NCBI GenBank assembly: GCA_037013495.1
Contig: CM072802.1
Span: 62,051,483 to 62,115,482 of the forward strand
Reading direction: 5' to 3'
DNA from: Hippophae tibetana
Lineage: Eukaryota; Streptophyta; Magnoliopsida; Rosales; Elaeagnaceae
DNA: 64,000 nucleotides
The first letter of the stretch is position 1. Every line of letters starts with the position of its first letter. The notes below the pieces were generated by a model. It did not search any database and was not told where the DNA came from. It saw only the letters and a program-made list of their open reading frames with translations. Below are positions 52,708-63,899 of this stretch, piece by piece. The position numbers and the translations under genes were made by a program.

Positions 52708-53691
52708 CCAAAACTATTGGTTCTTGTTGGATGCAATTCTTCTCATAATCTAAGATTTATTGCCCACAAAATATTAGGTTTGATATGGTATAAATACGAA
52801 TATGACAAGGAATGCTCGTTTTTAGGTGCCATCGTTGCGAGCGTTTATGGGCACCTCTATCACCCCGTGGGCAAAACCATATCAAACGATAGAATTTTAG
52901 GGAAATTTTTTCACACATGTTTAGAATAGTATGTCATCTCGTATTCGAAAGGTTTAAGATTTTATTGACATGAGAAGTATTTTTAATCAGTTTTTGAAGT
53001 CTTCGAAAAATCATGAAAAATAGAAAATTCGGCCAAAACTATTGGTTCTTGTTGGATGCAATTCTTCTCATAATCTAAGATTTATTGCTCACAAAATATT
53101 AGGTTTGATATGGTATAAACACAAATATGACAAGGAATGCTCGTTTTTAGGTGCTATCGTTGCGGGCTTTTATGGGCACCTCTTACACCCCGTGGGCAAA
53201 ACCATATCAAACGATAGAATTTTAGGGAAATTTTTTCACACTTGTTTAGAATAGTATGTTATCTCGTACTGGAAAGGTTTATGATTTTATTGACATTAGG
53301 AGTATTTTTAATCATTTTTTGAAATCTTCGAAAAATCATGAAAAATAGAAAATTCGGCCAAAACTATTGGTTCTTGTTGGATGCAATTCTTCTCATAATC
53401 TATGATTTATTGCTCTCAAAATATTAGGTTTGGGTTGGTATAAATACGAATATGACAAGGAATGCTCGTTTTTAGGTGCCATCGTTGCGAGCGTTTATGG
53501 GCACCTCTAACACCCCGTGGGCAAAACCATATCAATCGATAGAATTTTAGGGAAATTTTTTCACACATGTTTAGAATAGTATGTCATCTCGTACTGGAAA
53601 GGTTTATGATTTTATTGACATTAGGAGTATTTTTAATCAGTTTTTTAATTCTTCGAAAAATCATGAAAAATAGAAAATTCGGCCAAAACTA

Positions 53692-56600
53692 TTGGTTCTT
53701 GTTGGATGCAATTCTTCTCATCATCTAAGATTTATTGCTCTCAAAATATTAGGTTTGGGTTGGTATAAATACGAATATGACAAGGAATGCTCGTTTTTAG
53801 GTGCCATCGTTGCGAGCGTTTATGGGCACCTCTATCACCCCGTGGGCAAAACCATATCAAACGAAAGAATTTTAGGGAAATTTTTTCACACATGTTTAGA
53901 ATAGTATGTCATCTCGTATTCGAAAGGTTTAAGATTTTATTGACATGAGAAGTATTTTTAATCAGTTTTTGAAGTCTTCGAAAAATCATGAAAAATAGAA
54001 AATTCGGCCAAAACTATTGGTTCTTGTTGGATGCAATTATTCTCATAATCTAAGATTTATTGCTGACAAAATATTAGGTTTGATATGGTATAAACACGAA
54101 TATGACAAGGAATGCTCGTTTTTAGGTGCCATGGTTGTGGGCTTTTATGGGCACCTCTTACACCCCGTGGGCAAAACCATATCAAACGATTGAATTTTAG
54201 GGAAATTTTTTCACACTTGTTTAGAATAGTATGTTATCTCGTACTGGAAAGGTTTATGATTTTATTGACATTAGCAGTATTTTTAATCATTTTTTGAAAT
54301 CTTCGAAAAATCATGAAAAATAGAAAATTCGGCAAAAACTATTGGTTCTTGTTGGATGCAATTCTTCTCATAATCTAAGATTTATTTCTCACAAAATATT
54401 AGGTTTGATATGGTATAAACACGAATATGACAAGGAACGCTCATTTTTAGGTGCCATCGTTGCGGGCTTTTATGGGCACCTCTAACACCCCGTGGGCAAA
54501 ACCATATCAAACGATAGAATTTTAGGGAAATTTTTTCACACATGTTTAGAATAGTATATCATCTCGTACTGGAAAGGTTTATGATTTTATTGACATTAGG
54601 AGTATTTTTAATCAGTTTTTGAAGTCTTCGAAAAATCATGAAAAATAGAAAATTCTGCAAAAACTATTGGTTCTTGTTGGATGCAATTCTTCTCATAATG
54701 TAAGATTTATTGCTCACAAAATATTAGGTTTGATATGGTATAAACACGAATATGACAAGGAATGCTCGTTTTTAGGTGCCATCGTTGCGGGCTTTTATGG
54801 GCACCTCTAACACCCCGTGGGCAAAACCATATCAAACGATAGAATTTTAGGGAAAATTTTCACACATGTTTAGAATAGTATGTCATCTCGTACTGGAAAG
54901 GTTTATGATTTTATTGACATTAGGAGTATTTTTAATCAGTTTTTGAAGTCTTCGAAAAATCACGAAAAATAGAAAATTCGGACAAAACTATTGGTTATTG
55001 TTGGATGCAATTCTTCTCATAATATAAGATTTATTGCCCACAAAATATTAGGTTTGATATGGTATAAATACGAATATGACAAGGAATGCTCGTTTTTAGG
55101 TGCCATCGTTGCGAGCGTTTATGGGCACCTCTAACAGCCCGTGGGCAAAACCATATCAAACGATAGAATTTTCGGGAAATTTTTTCACACATGTTTAGAA
55201 TAGTATGTCATCTCGTACTGGAAAGGTTTATGATTTTATTGACATTAGGAGTATTTTTAATCAGTTTTTGAAGTCTTCGAAAAATCATGAAAAATAGAAA
55301 ATTCGGCAAAAACTATTGGTTCTTGTTGGATGCAATTCTTCTCATAATCTAAGATTTATTGCTCACAAAATATTAGGTTTGATATGGTATAAACACGAAT
55401 ATGACAAGGAATGCTCGTTTTTAGGTGCCATCGTTGCGGGCTTTTATGGGCACCTCTAACACCCCGTGGGCAAAACCATATCAAACGATAGAATTTTAGG
55501 GAAAATTTTCACACATGTTTAGAATAGTATGTCATCTCGTACTGGAAAGGTTTATGATTTTATTGACATTAGGAGTATTTTTAATCAGTTTTTGAAGTCT
55601 TCGAAAAATCACGAAAAATAGAAAATTCGGCCAAAACTATTGGTTCTTGTTGGATGCAATTCTTCTCATCATCTAAGATTTATTGCTCTCAAAATATTAG
55701 GTTTGGGTTGGTATAAATACGAATATGACAAGGAATGCTCGTTTTTAGGTGCCATCGTTGCGAGCGTTTATGGGCACCTCTAACACCCCGTGGGCAAAAC
55801 CATATCAAACGAAAGAATTTTAGGGAAATTTTTTCACACATGTTTAGAATAGTATGTCATCTCGTACTCGAAAGGTTTAAGATTTTATTGACATTAGAAG
55901 TATTTTTAATCAGTTTTTGAAGTCTTCGAAAAATCATGAAAAATCGAAAATTCCGCCAAAACTATTGGTTCTTGTTGGATGCAATTATTCTCATAATCTA
56001 AGATTTATTGCTGACAAAATATTAGGTTTGATATGGTATAAACACGAATATGACAAGGAATGCTCGTTTTTAGGTGCCATGGTTGTGGGCTTTTATGGGC
56101 ACCTCTTACACCCCGTGGGCAAAACCATATCAAACGATTGAATTTTCGGGAAATTTTTTCACACTTGTTTAGAATAGTATGTTATCTCGTACTGGAAAGG
56201 TTTATGATTTTATTGACATTAGGAGTATTTTTAATCATTTTTTGAAGTCTTCGAAAAATCATGAAAAATAGAAAATTCGGCAAAAACTATTGGTTCTTGT
56301 TGGATGCAATTCTTCTCATAATCTAAGATTTATTGCTCACAAAATATTAGGTTTGATATGGTATAAACACGAATATGACAAGGAACGCTCATTTTTAGGT
56401 GCCATCGTTGCGGGCTTTTATGGGCACCTCTAACACCCCGTGGGCAAAACCATATCAAACGATAGAATTTTAGGGAAATTTTTTAACACAATGTTAGAAT
56501 AGTATATCATCTCGTACTGGAAAGGTTTATGATTTTATTGACATTAGGAATATTTTTAATCAGTTTTTGAAGTCTTCGAAAAATCATGAAAAATAGAAAA

Positions 56601-57910
56601 TTCTGCAAAAACTATTGGTTCTTGTTGGATGCAATTCTTCTCATAATCTAAGATTTATTGCTCACAAAATATTAGGTTTGATATGGTATAAACACGAATA
56701 TGACAAGGAATGCTCGTTTTTAGGTGCCATCGTTGCGGGCTTTTATGGGCACCTCTAACACCCCGTGGGCAAAACCATATCAAACGATAGAATTTTAGGG
56801 AAAATTTTCACACATGTTTAGAATAGTATGTCATCTCGTACTGGAAAGGTTTATGATTTTATTGACATTAGGAGTATTTTTAATCAGTTTTTGAAGTCTT
56901 CAAAAAATCACGAAAAATAGAAAATTCGGCCAAAACTATTGGTTCTTGTTGGATGCAATTCTTCTCATCATCTAAGATTTATTGCTCTCAAAATATTAGG
57001 TTTGGGTTGGTATAAATACGAATATGACAAGGAATGCTCGTTTTTAGGTGCCATCGTTGCGAGCGTTTATGGGCACCTCTAACACCCCGTGGGCAAAACC
57101 ATATCAAACGAAAGAATTTTAGGGAAATTTTTTCACACATGTTTAGAATAGTATGTCATCTCGTACTCGAAAGGTTTAAGATTTTATTGACATTAGAAGT
57201 ATTTTTAATCAGTTTTTGAAGTCTTCGAAAAATCATGAAAAATAGAAAATTCGGCCAAAACTATTGGTTCTTGTTGGATGCAATTATTCTCATAATCTAA
57301 GATTTATTGCTGACAAAATATTAGGTTTGATATGGTATAAACACGAATATGACAAGGAATGCTCGTTTTTAGGTGCCATGGTTGTGGGCTTTTATGGGCA
57401 CCTCTTACACCCCGTGGGCAAAACCATATCAAACGATTGAATTTTAGGGAAATTTTTTCACACTTGTTTAGAATAGTATGTTATCTCGTACTGGAAAGGT
57501 TTATGATTTTATTGACATTAGGAGTATTTTTAATCATTTTTTGAAGTCTTCGAAAAATTATGAAAAATAGAAAATTCGGCAAAAACTATTGGTTCTTGTT
57601 GGATACAATTCTTCTCATAATCTAAGATTTATTGCTCACAAAATATTAGGTTTGATATGGTATAAACACGAATATGACAAGGAACGCTCATTTTTAGGTG
57701 CCATCGTTGCGGGCTTTTATGGGCACCTCTAACACCCCGTGGGCAAAACCATATCAAACGATAGAATTTTAGGGAAAATTTTCACACATGTTTAGAATAT
57801 TATGTCATCTCGTACTGGAAAGGTTTATGATTTTATTGACATTAGGAGTATTTTTAATCAGTTTTTGAAGTCTTCGAAAAATCACGAAAAATAGAAAATT
57901 CGGCCAAAAC
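53692..57910. repeat. Further 1,299-bp tetramer copies separated by a Y-X pair
   Basis: W anchors lie at 53,692, 55,640 (1,948 bp later, tetramer plus Y-X) and 56,939 (1,299 bp later). The last two W monomers share CTCGTACTCGAAAGG and GACATTAGAAG. Small private changes occur in the 55.9-56.5 kb copy (GAAAAATCGAAAATTCC, TTTTTAACACAATG). Confidence 0.88.
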
Positions 57911-60251
57911 TATTGGTTCTTGTTGGATGCAATTCTTCTCATAATCTAAGATTTATTGCCCACAAAATATTAGGTTTGATATGGTATAAATAGGAATATG
58001 ACAAGGAATGCTCGTTTTTAGGTGCCATCGTTGCGAGCGTTTATGGGCACCTCTAATACCCCGTGGGCAAAACCATATCAAACGATAGAATTTTAGGGAA
58101 ATTTTTTCACACATGTTTAGAATAGTATGTCATCTCGTACTGGAAAGGTTTATGATTTTATTGACATTAGGAGTATTTTTAATCAGTTTTTGAAGTCTTC
58201 GAAAAATCATGAAAAATAGAAAATTCGGCAAAAACTATTGGTTCTTGTTGGATGCAATTCTTCTCATAATCTAAGATTTATTGCTCACAAAATATTAGGT
58301 TTGATATGGTATAAACACAAATATGACAAGGAATGCTCGTTTTTAGGTGCTATCGTTGCGGGCTTTTATGGGCACCTCTAACACCCCGTGGGCAAAACCA
58401 TGTCAAAAGATAGAATTTTAGGGAAATTTTCACACATGTTTAGAATAGTATGCCATCTCGTACTGGAAAATTTCATGATTTTATTGACAATGGAAGTATT
58501 TTTAATCATTTTTTGAAGTCTTCGAAAAATCATGAAAAATAGATAATTCCGCAAAAACTATTGGTTCTTGTTGGATGCAATTCTTCTCATAATCTAAGAT
58601 TTATTGCTCACAAAATATTAGGTTTGATATGGTATAAACACGAATATGACAAGGAATGCTCGTTTTTAGGTGCCATCGTTGCGGGCTTTTATGGGCACCT
58701 CTAACACCCCGTGGGCAAAACCATATCAAACGATAGAATTTTAGGGAAAATTTTCACACATGTTTAGAATAGTATGTCATCTCGTACTGGAAAGGTTTAT
58801 GATTTTATTGACATTAGGAGTATTTTTAATCAGTTTTTGAAGTCTTCGAAAAATCACGAAAAATAGAAAATTCGGCCAAAACTATTGGTTCTTGTTGGAT
58901 GCAATTCTTCTCATAATCTAAGATTTATTGCCCACAAAATATTAGGTTTGATATGGTATAAATACGAATATGACAAGGAATGCTCGTTTTTAGGTGCCAT
59001 CGTTGCGAGCGTTTATGGGCACCTCTAATACCCCGTGGGCAAAACCATATCAAACGATAGAATTTTAGGGAAATTTTTTCACACATGTTTAGAATAGTAT
59101 GTCATCTCGTACTGGAAAGGTTTATGATTTTATTGACATTAGGAGTATTTTTAATCAGTTTTTGAAGTCTTCGAAAAATCATGAAAAATAGAAAATTCGG
59201 CAAAAACTATTGGTTCTTGTTGGATGCAATTCTTCTCATAATCTAAGATTTATTGCTCACAAAATATTAGGTTTGATATGGTATAAACACAAATATGACA
59301 AGGAATGCTCGTTTTTAGGTGCTATCGTTGCGGGCTTTTATGGGCACCTCTAACACCCCGTGGGCAAAACCATGTCAAAAGATAGAATTTTAGGGAAATT
59401 TTCACACATGTTTAGAATAGTATGCCATCTCGTACTGGAAAATTTCATGATTTTATTGACAATGGAAGTATTTTTAATCATTTTTTGAAGTCTTCGAAAA
59501 ATCATGAAAAATAGATAATTCCGCAAAAACTATTGGTTCTTGTTGGATGCAATTCTTCTCATAATCTAAGATTTATTGCTCACAAAATATTAGGAATGAT
59601 ATGGTATAAACACGAATATGACAAGGAATGCTCGTTTTTAGGTGCCATCGTTGCGGGCTTTTATGGGCACCTCTAACACCCCGTGGGCAAAACCATGTCA
59701 AACGATAGAATTTTAGGGAAATTTTCACACATGTTTAGAATAGTATGCCATCTCGTACTGGAAAATTTCATGATTTTATTGACAATGGAAGTATTTTTAA
59801 TCATTTTTTGAAGTCTTCGAAAAATCATGAAAAATAGAAAATTCGGCAAAAACTATTGGTTCTTGTTGGATGCAATTCTTCTCATCATCTAAGATTTATT
59901 GCTCTCAAAATATTAGGTTTGGGTTGGTAAAAATACGAATATGACAAGGAATCCTCATTTTTAGGTGCCATCGTTGCGAGTGTTTATGGGCATCTCTAAC
60001 ACCCCGTGGGCAAAACCATATCAAACGATAGAATTTTAGGGAAATTTTTTCACACATGTTTAGAATAGTATGTCATCTCGTACTGGAAAGTTTATGATTT
60101 TATTGACATTAGGAGTATTTTTAATCAGTTTTTGAAGTCTTCGAAAAATCACGAAAAATAGAAAATTCGGCCAAAACTATTGGTTCTTGTTGGATGCAAT
60201 TCTTCTCATCATCTAAGATTTATTGCTCTCAAAATATTAGGTTTGGGTTGG

Positions 60252-60259
60252 TATAAATA
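60252..60259 (+). promoter_or_regulatory. TATA-box-like element in P/W-type monomers (example)
   Basis: TATAAATA within GGTATAAATACG matches a canonical eukaryotic TATA box. It recurs in P-type monomers of the left domain and in W and Y monomers of the right domain. Q-type monomers have GGTAAAAATAAG and X monomers GGTATAAACACG instead. In an AT-rich repeat this can be chance. No start site or transcript is visible from sequence. Confidence 0.2.
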
Positions 60260-60286
60260 CGAATATGACAAGGAATGCTCGTTTTT

Positions 60287-60319
60287 AGGTGCCATCGTTG
60301 CGAGCGTTTATGGGCACCT
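60287..60319. other. Conserved inverted repeat in the GC-richer part of the monomer (example)
   Basis: AGGTGCC (60,287-60,293), a 19-nt spacer, and GGCACCT (60,313-60,319) are a perfect 7-bp inverted repeat. The same arrangement is found in most P- and Q-class monomers across the window, although the spacer varies (GCGGGCATTTATG, GCGGGCATTGATG, GCGAGCGTTTATG, GCGGGCTTTTATG). It could form a stem in single-stranded DNA or RNA, or bind a dimeric protein. Neither is shown. Confidence 0.6.
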
Positions 60320-60442
60320 CTAACACCCCGTGGGCAAAACCATATCAATCGATAGAATATTAGGGAAATTTTTTCACACATGTTTAGAATAGTATGTCAT
60401 CTCGTACTGGAAAGGTTTATGATTTTATTGACATTAGGAGTA

Positions 60443-60501
60443 TTTTTAATCAGTTTTTGAAGTCTTCGAAAAATCATGAAAAATAGAAAATTCGGCAAAA
60501 A
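60443..60501. other. Helically phased T and A tracts, predicted intrinsic bend (example)
   Basis: T5 tracts begin at 60,443 and 60,454. A tracts of 4-5 begin at 60,469, 60,479, 60,487 and 60,497. Spacings are 11, 15, 10, 8 and 10 bp, close to the helical repeat apart from one gap. The pattern is present in nearly all monomers. Phased A tracts are a known cause of DNA curvature and are common in satellites. The effect here is predicted, not measured. Confidence 0.5.
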
Positions 60502-63046
60502 CTATTGGTTCTTGTTGGATGCAATTCTTCTCATAATCTAAGATTTATTGCCCACAAAATATTAGGTTTGATATGGTATAAATAGGAATATGACAAGGAA
60601 TGCTCGTTTTTAGGTGCCATCGTTGCGAGCGTTTATGGGCACCTCTAATACCCCGTGGGCAAAACCATATCAAACGATAGAATTTTAGGGAAATTTTTTC
60701 ACACATGTTTAGAATAGTATGTCATCTCGTACTGGAAAGGTTTATGATTTTATTGACATTAGGAGTATTTTTAATCAGTTTTTGAAGTCTTCGAAAAATC
60801 ATGAAAAATAGAAAATTCGGCAAAAACTATTGGTTCTTGTTGGATGCAATTCTTCTCATAATCTAAGATTTATTGCTCACAAAATATTAGGTTTGATATG
60901 GTATAAACACAAATATGACAAGGAATGCTCGTTTTTAGGTGCTATCGTTGCGGGCTTTTATGGGCACCTCTAACACCCCGTGGGCAAAACCATGTCAAAA
61001 GATAGAATTTTAGGGAAATTTTCACACATGTTTAGAATAGTATGCCATCTCGTACTGGAAAATTTCATGATTTTATTGACAATGGAAGTATTTTTAATCA
61101 TTTTTTGAAGTCTTCGAAAAATCATGAAAAATAGATAATTCCGCAAAAACTATTGGTTCTTGTTGGATGCAATTCTTCTCATAATCTAAGATTTATTGCT
61201 CACAAAATATTAGGTTTGATATGGTATAAACACGAATATGACAAGGAATGCTCGTTTTTAGGTGCCATCGTTGCGGGCTTTTATGGGCACCTCTAACACC
61301 CCGTGGGCAAAACCATATCAAACGATAGAATTTTAGGGAAAATTTTCACACATGTTTAGAATAGTATGTCATCTCGTACTGGAAAGGTTTATGATTTTAT
61401 TGACATTAGGAGTATTTTTAATCAGTTTTTGAAGTCTTCGAAAAATCACGAAAAATAGAAAATTCGGCCAAAACTATTGGTTCTTGTTGGATGCAATTCT
61501 TCTCATAATCTAAGATTTATTGCCCACAAAATATTAGGTTTGATATGGTATAAATACGAATATGACAAGGAATGCTCGTTTTTAGGTGCCATCGTTGCGA
61601 GCGTTTATGGGCACCTCTAATACCCCGTGGGCAAAACCATATCAAACGATAGAATTTTAGGGAAATTTTTTCACACATGTTTAGAATAGTATGTCATCTC
61701 GTACTGGAAAGGTTTATGATTTTATTGACATTAGGAGTATTTTTAATCAGTTTTTGAAGTCTTCGAAAAATCATGAAAAATAGAAAATTCGGCAAAAACT
61801 ATTGGTTCTTGTTGGATGCAATTCTTCTCATAATCTAAGATTTATTGCTCACAAAATATTAGGTTTGATATGGTATAAACACAAATATGACAAGGAATGC
61901 TCGTTTTTAGGTGCTATCGTTGCGGGCTTTTATGGGCACCTCTAACACCCCGTGGGCAAAACCATGTCAAAAGATAGAATTTTAGGGAAATTTTCACACA
62001 TGTTTAGAATAGTATGCCATCTCGTACTGGAAAATTTCATGATTTTATTGACAATGGAAGTATTTTTAATCATTTTTTGAAGTCTTCGAAAAATCATGAA
62101 AAATAGATAATTCCGCAAAAACTATTGGTTCTTGTTGGATGCAATTCTTCTCATAATCTAAGATTTATTGCTCACAAAATATTAGGAATGATATGGTATA
62201 AACACGAATATGACAAGGAATGCTCGTTTTTAGGTGCCATCGTTGCGGGCTTTTATGGGCACCTCTAACACCCCGTGGGCAAAACCATGTCAAACGATAG
62301 AATTTTAGGGAAATTTTCACACATGTTTAGAATAGTATGCCATCTCGTACTGGAAAATTTCATGATTTTATTGACAATGGAAGTATTTTTAATCATTTTT
62401 TGAAGTCTTCGAAAAATCATGAAAAATAGAAAATTCGGCAAAAACTATTGGTTCTTGTTGGATGCAATTCTTCTCATCATCTAAGATTTATTGCTCTCAA
62501 AATATTAGGTTTGGGTTGGTAAAAATACGAATATGACAAGGAATCCTCATTTTTAGGTGCCATCGTTGCGAGTGTTTATGGGCATCTCTAACACCCCGTG
62601 GGCAAAACCATATCAAACGATAGAATTTTAGGGAAATTTTTTCACACATGTTTAGAATAGTATGTCATCTCGTACTGGAAAGTTTATGATTTTATTGACA
62701 TTAGGAGTATTTTTAATCAGTTTTTGAAGTCTTCGAAAAATCACGAAAAATAGAAAATTCGGCCAAAACTATTGGTTCTTGTTGGATGCAATTCTTCTCA
62801 TCATCTAAGATTTATTGCTCTCAAAATATTAGGTTTGGGTTGGTATAAATACGAATATGACAAGGAATGCTCGTTTTTAGGTGCCATCGTTGCGAGCGTT
62901 TATGGGCACCTCTAACACCCCGTGGGCAAAACCATATCAATCGATAGAATATTAGGGAAATTTTTTCACACATGTTTAGAATAGTATGTCATCTCGTACT
63001 GGAAAGGTTTATGATTTTATTGACATTAGGAGTATTTTTAATCAGT
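60499..63046. repeat. 2,592-bp octameric unit, copy B
   Basis: In direct tandem with copy A, with the same eight monomers in the same order and the internal 972-bp repeat (GTGCTATCG at 60,939 and 61,911). I saw almost no differences between A and B, so this is probably among the youngest events in the window. Similarity ends near 63,046, where B runs into TTTTTTAATTCTTCG and A into GTTTTTGAAGTCTTCG. Confidence 0.93.
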
Positions 63047-63054
63047 TTTTTAAT

Positions 63055-63899
63055 TCTTCGAAAAATCATGAAAAATAGAAAATTCGGCCAAAACTATTGG
63101 TTCTTGTTGGATGCAATTCTTCTCATCATCTAAGATTTATTGCTCTCAAAATATTAGGTTTGGGTTGGTATAAATACGAATATGACAAGGAATGCTCGTT
63201 TTTAGGTGCCATCGTTGCGAGCGTTTATGGGCACCTCTAACACCCCGTGGGCAATACCATATCAAACGATAGAATTTTAGGGAAATTTTTTCACACATGT
63301 TTAGAATAGTATATCATCTCGTACTGGAAAGGTTTATGATTTTATTTACATTAGGAGTATTTTTAATCAGTTTTTGAAGTCTTCGAAAAATCATGAAAAA
63401 TAGAAAATTCGGCAAAAACTATTGGTTCTTGTTGGATGCAATTCTTCTCATAATCTTAGATTTATTGCTCACAAAATATTAGGTTTGATATGGTATAAAC
63501 ACGAATATGACAAGGAATGCTCGTTTTTAGGTGCCATCGTTGCGGGCTTTTATGGGTACCTCTAACACCCCGTGGGCAAAACCATATCAAACGATAGAAT
63601 TTTATGGAAAATTTTCACACATGTTTAGAATAGTATGTCATCTCGTACTGGAAAGGTTTATGATTTTATTGACATTAGGAGTATTTTTAATCAGTTTTTG
63701 AAGTCTTCGAAAAATCACGAAAAATAGAAAATTCGGCCAAAACTATTGGTTCTTGTTGGATGCAATTCTTCTCATAATCTAAGATTTATTGCCCACAAAA
63801 TTTTAGGTTTGATATGGTATAAATACGAATATGACAAGGAATGCTCGTTTTTAGGTGCCATCGTTGCGAGCGTTTATGGGCACCTCTAGCACCCCGTGG
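63055..63899. repeat. Long-range duplicate within the right domain, right copy (partner 47,806-48,650)
   Basis: Carries GCAATACCATATC, AGTATATCATCTCG, ATTTACATTAGG and TTGCCCACAAAATTTTAGG in the same order as 15,249 bp upstream. It has its own later changes (ATAATCTTAGATT, GGGTACCTCTAACACC). The 49.5-63.0 kb HORs thus lie between two copies of the same segment. Confidence 0.8.

Larger units (their letters stand above)
57907..60498. repeat. 2,592-bp octameric unit, copy A (Y-V-X-Y-V-X-W'-W)
   Basis: Private markers repeat exactly 2,592 bp later: ATAAATAGGAATATGAC (near 57,988), ATTAGGAATGATATGG (59,591 anchor to 62,183), GGCATCTCTAACACC (59,989 to 62,581) and GATAGAATATTAGGG. Inside the unit the first three monomers are themselves repeated at 972 bp (GTGCTATCG at 58,347 and 59,319). 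An older trimer duplication has therefore been copied as part of a larger one. Eight monomers average 324 bp. Confidence 0.93.
60287..60611. repeat. Representative W monomer of the right domain
   Basis: A 325-bp unit from AGGTGCC to the next AGGTGCC. Order: inverted repeat with GCGAGCG in its spacer, GGGCAAAACCATATCAATC, TTCACACATGTTTAGAATAG, CATCTCGTACTGG, GACATTAGGAGTATTTTT, phased A tracts, GGTTCTTGTTGG. It ends with the Y-type left half (GCCCACAAAATATTAGG) of the following monomer. Confidence 0.85.

Noticed and set aside
55735-55920. 61-residue + frame with a CHRC-like cysteine/histidine cluster resembling a zinc-binding motif
   Set aside because: The cluster is the translation of the conserved GTGCCACCGTTGCGGGCAT segment. 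It changes freely between monomers, including loss of cysteines, and there is no second half of a zinc site.
60287-60611. Internal dimer structure, the monomer as two related ~163-bp halves
   Set aside because: GATTTTATTGACAC and GATTTATTGCTCAC look alike, but they lie about 122 bp apart on one side and 203 bp on the other. No wider alignment between halves is visible.
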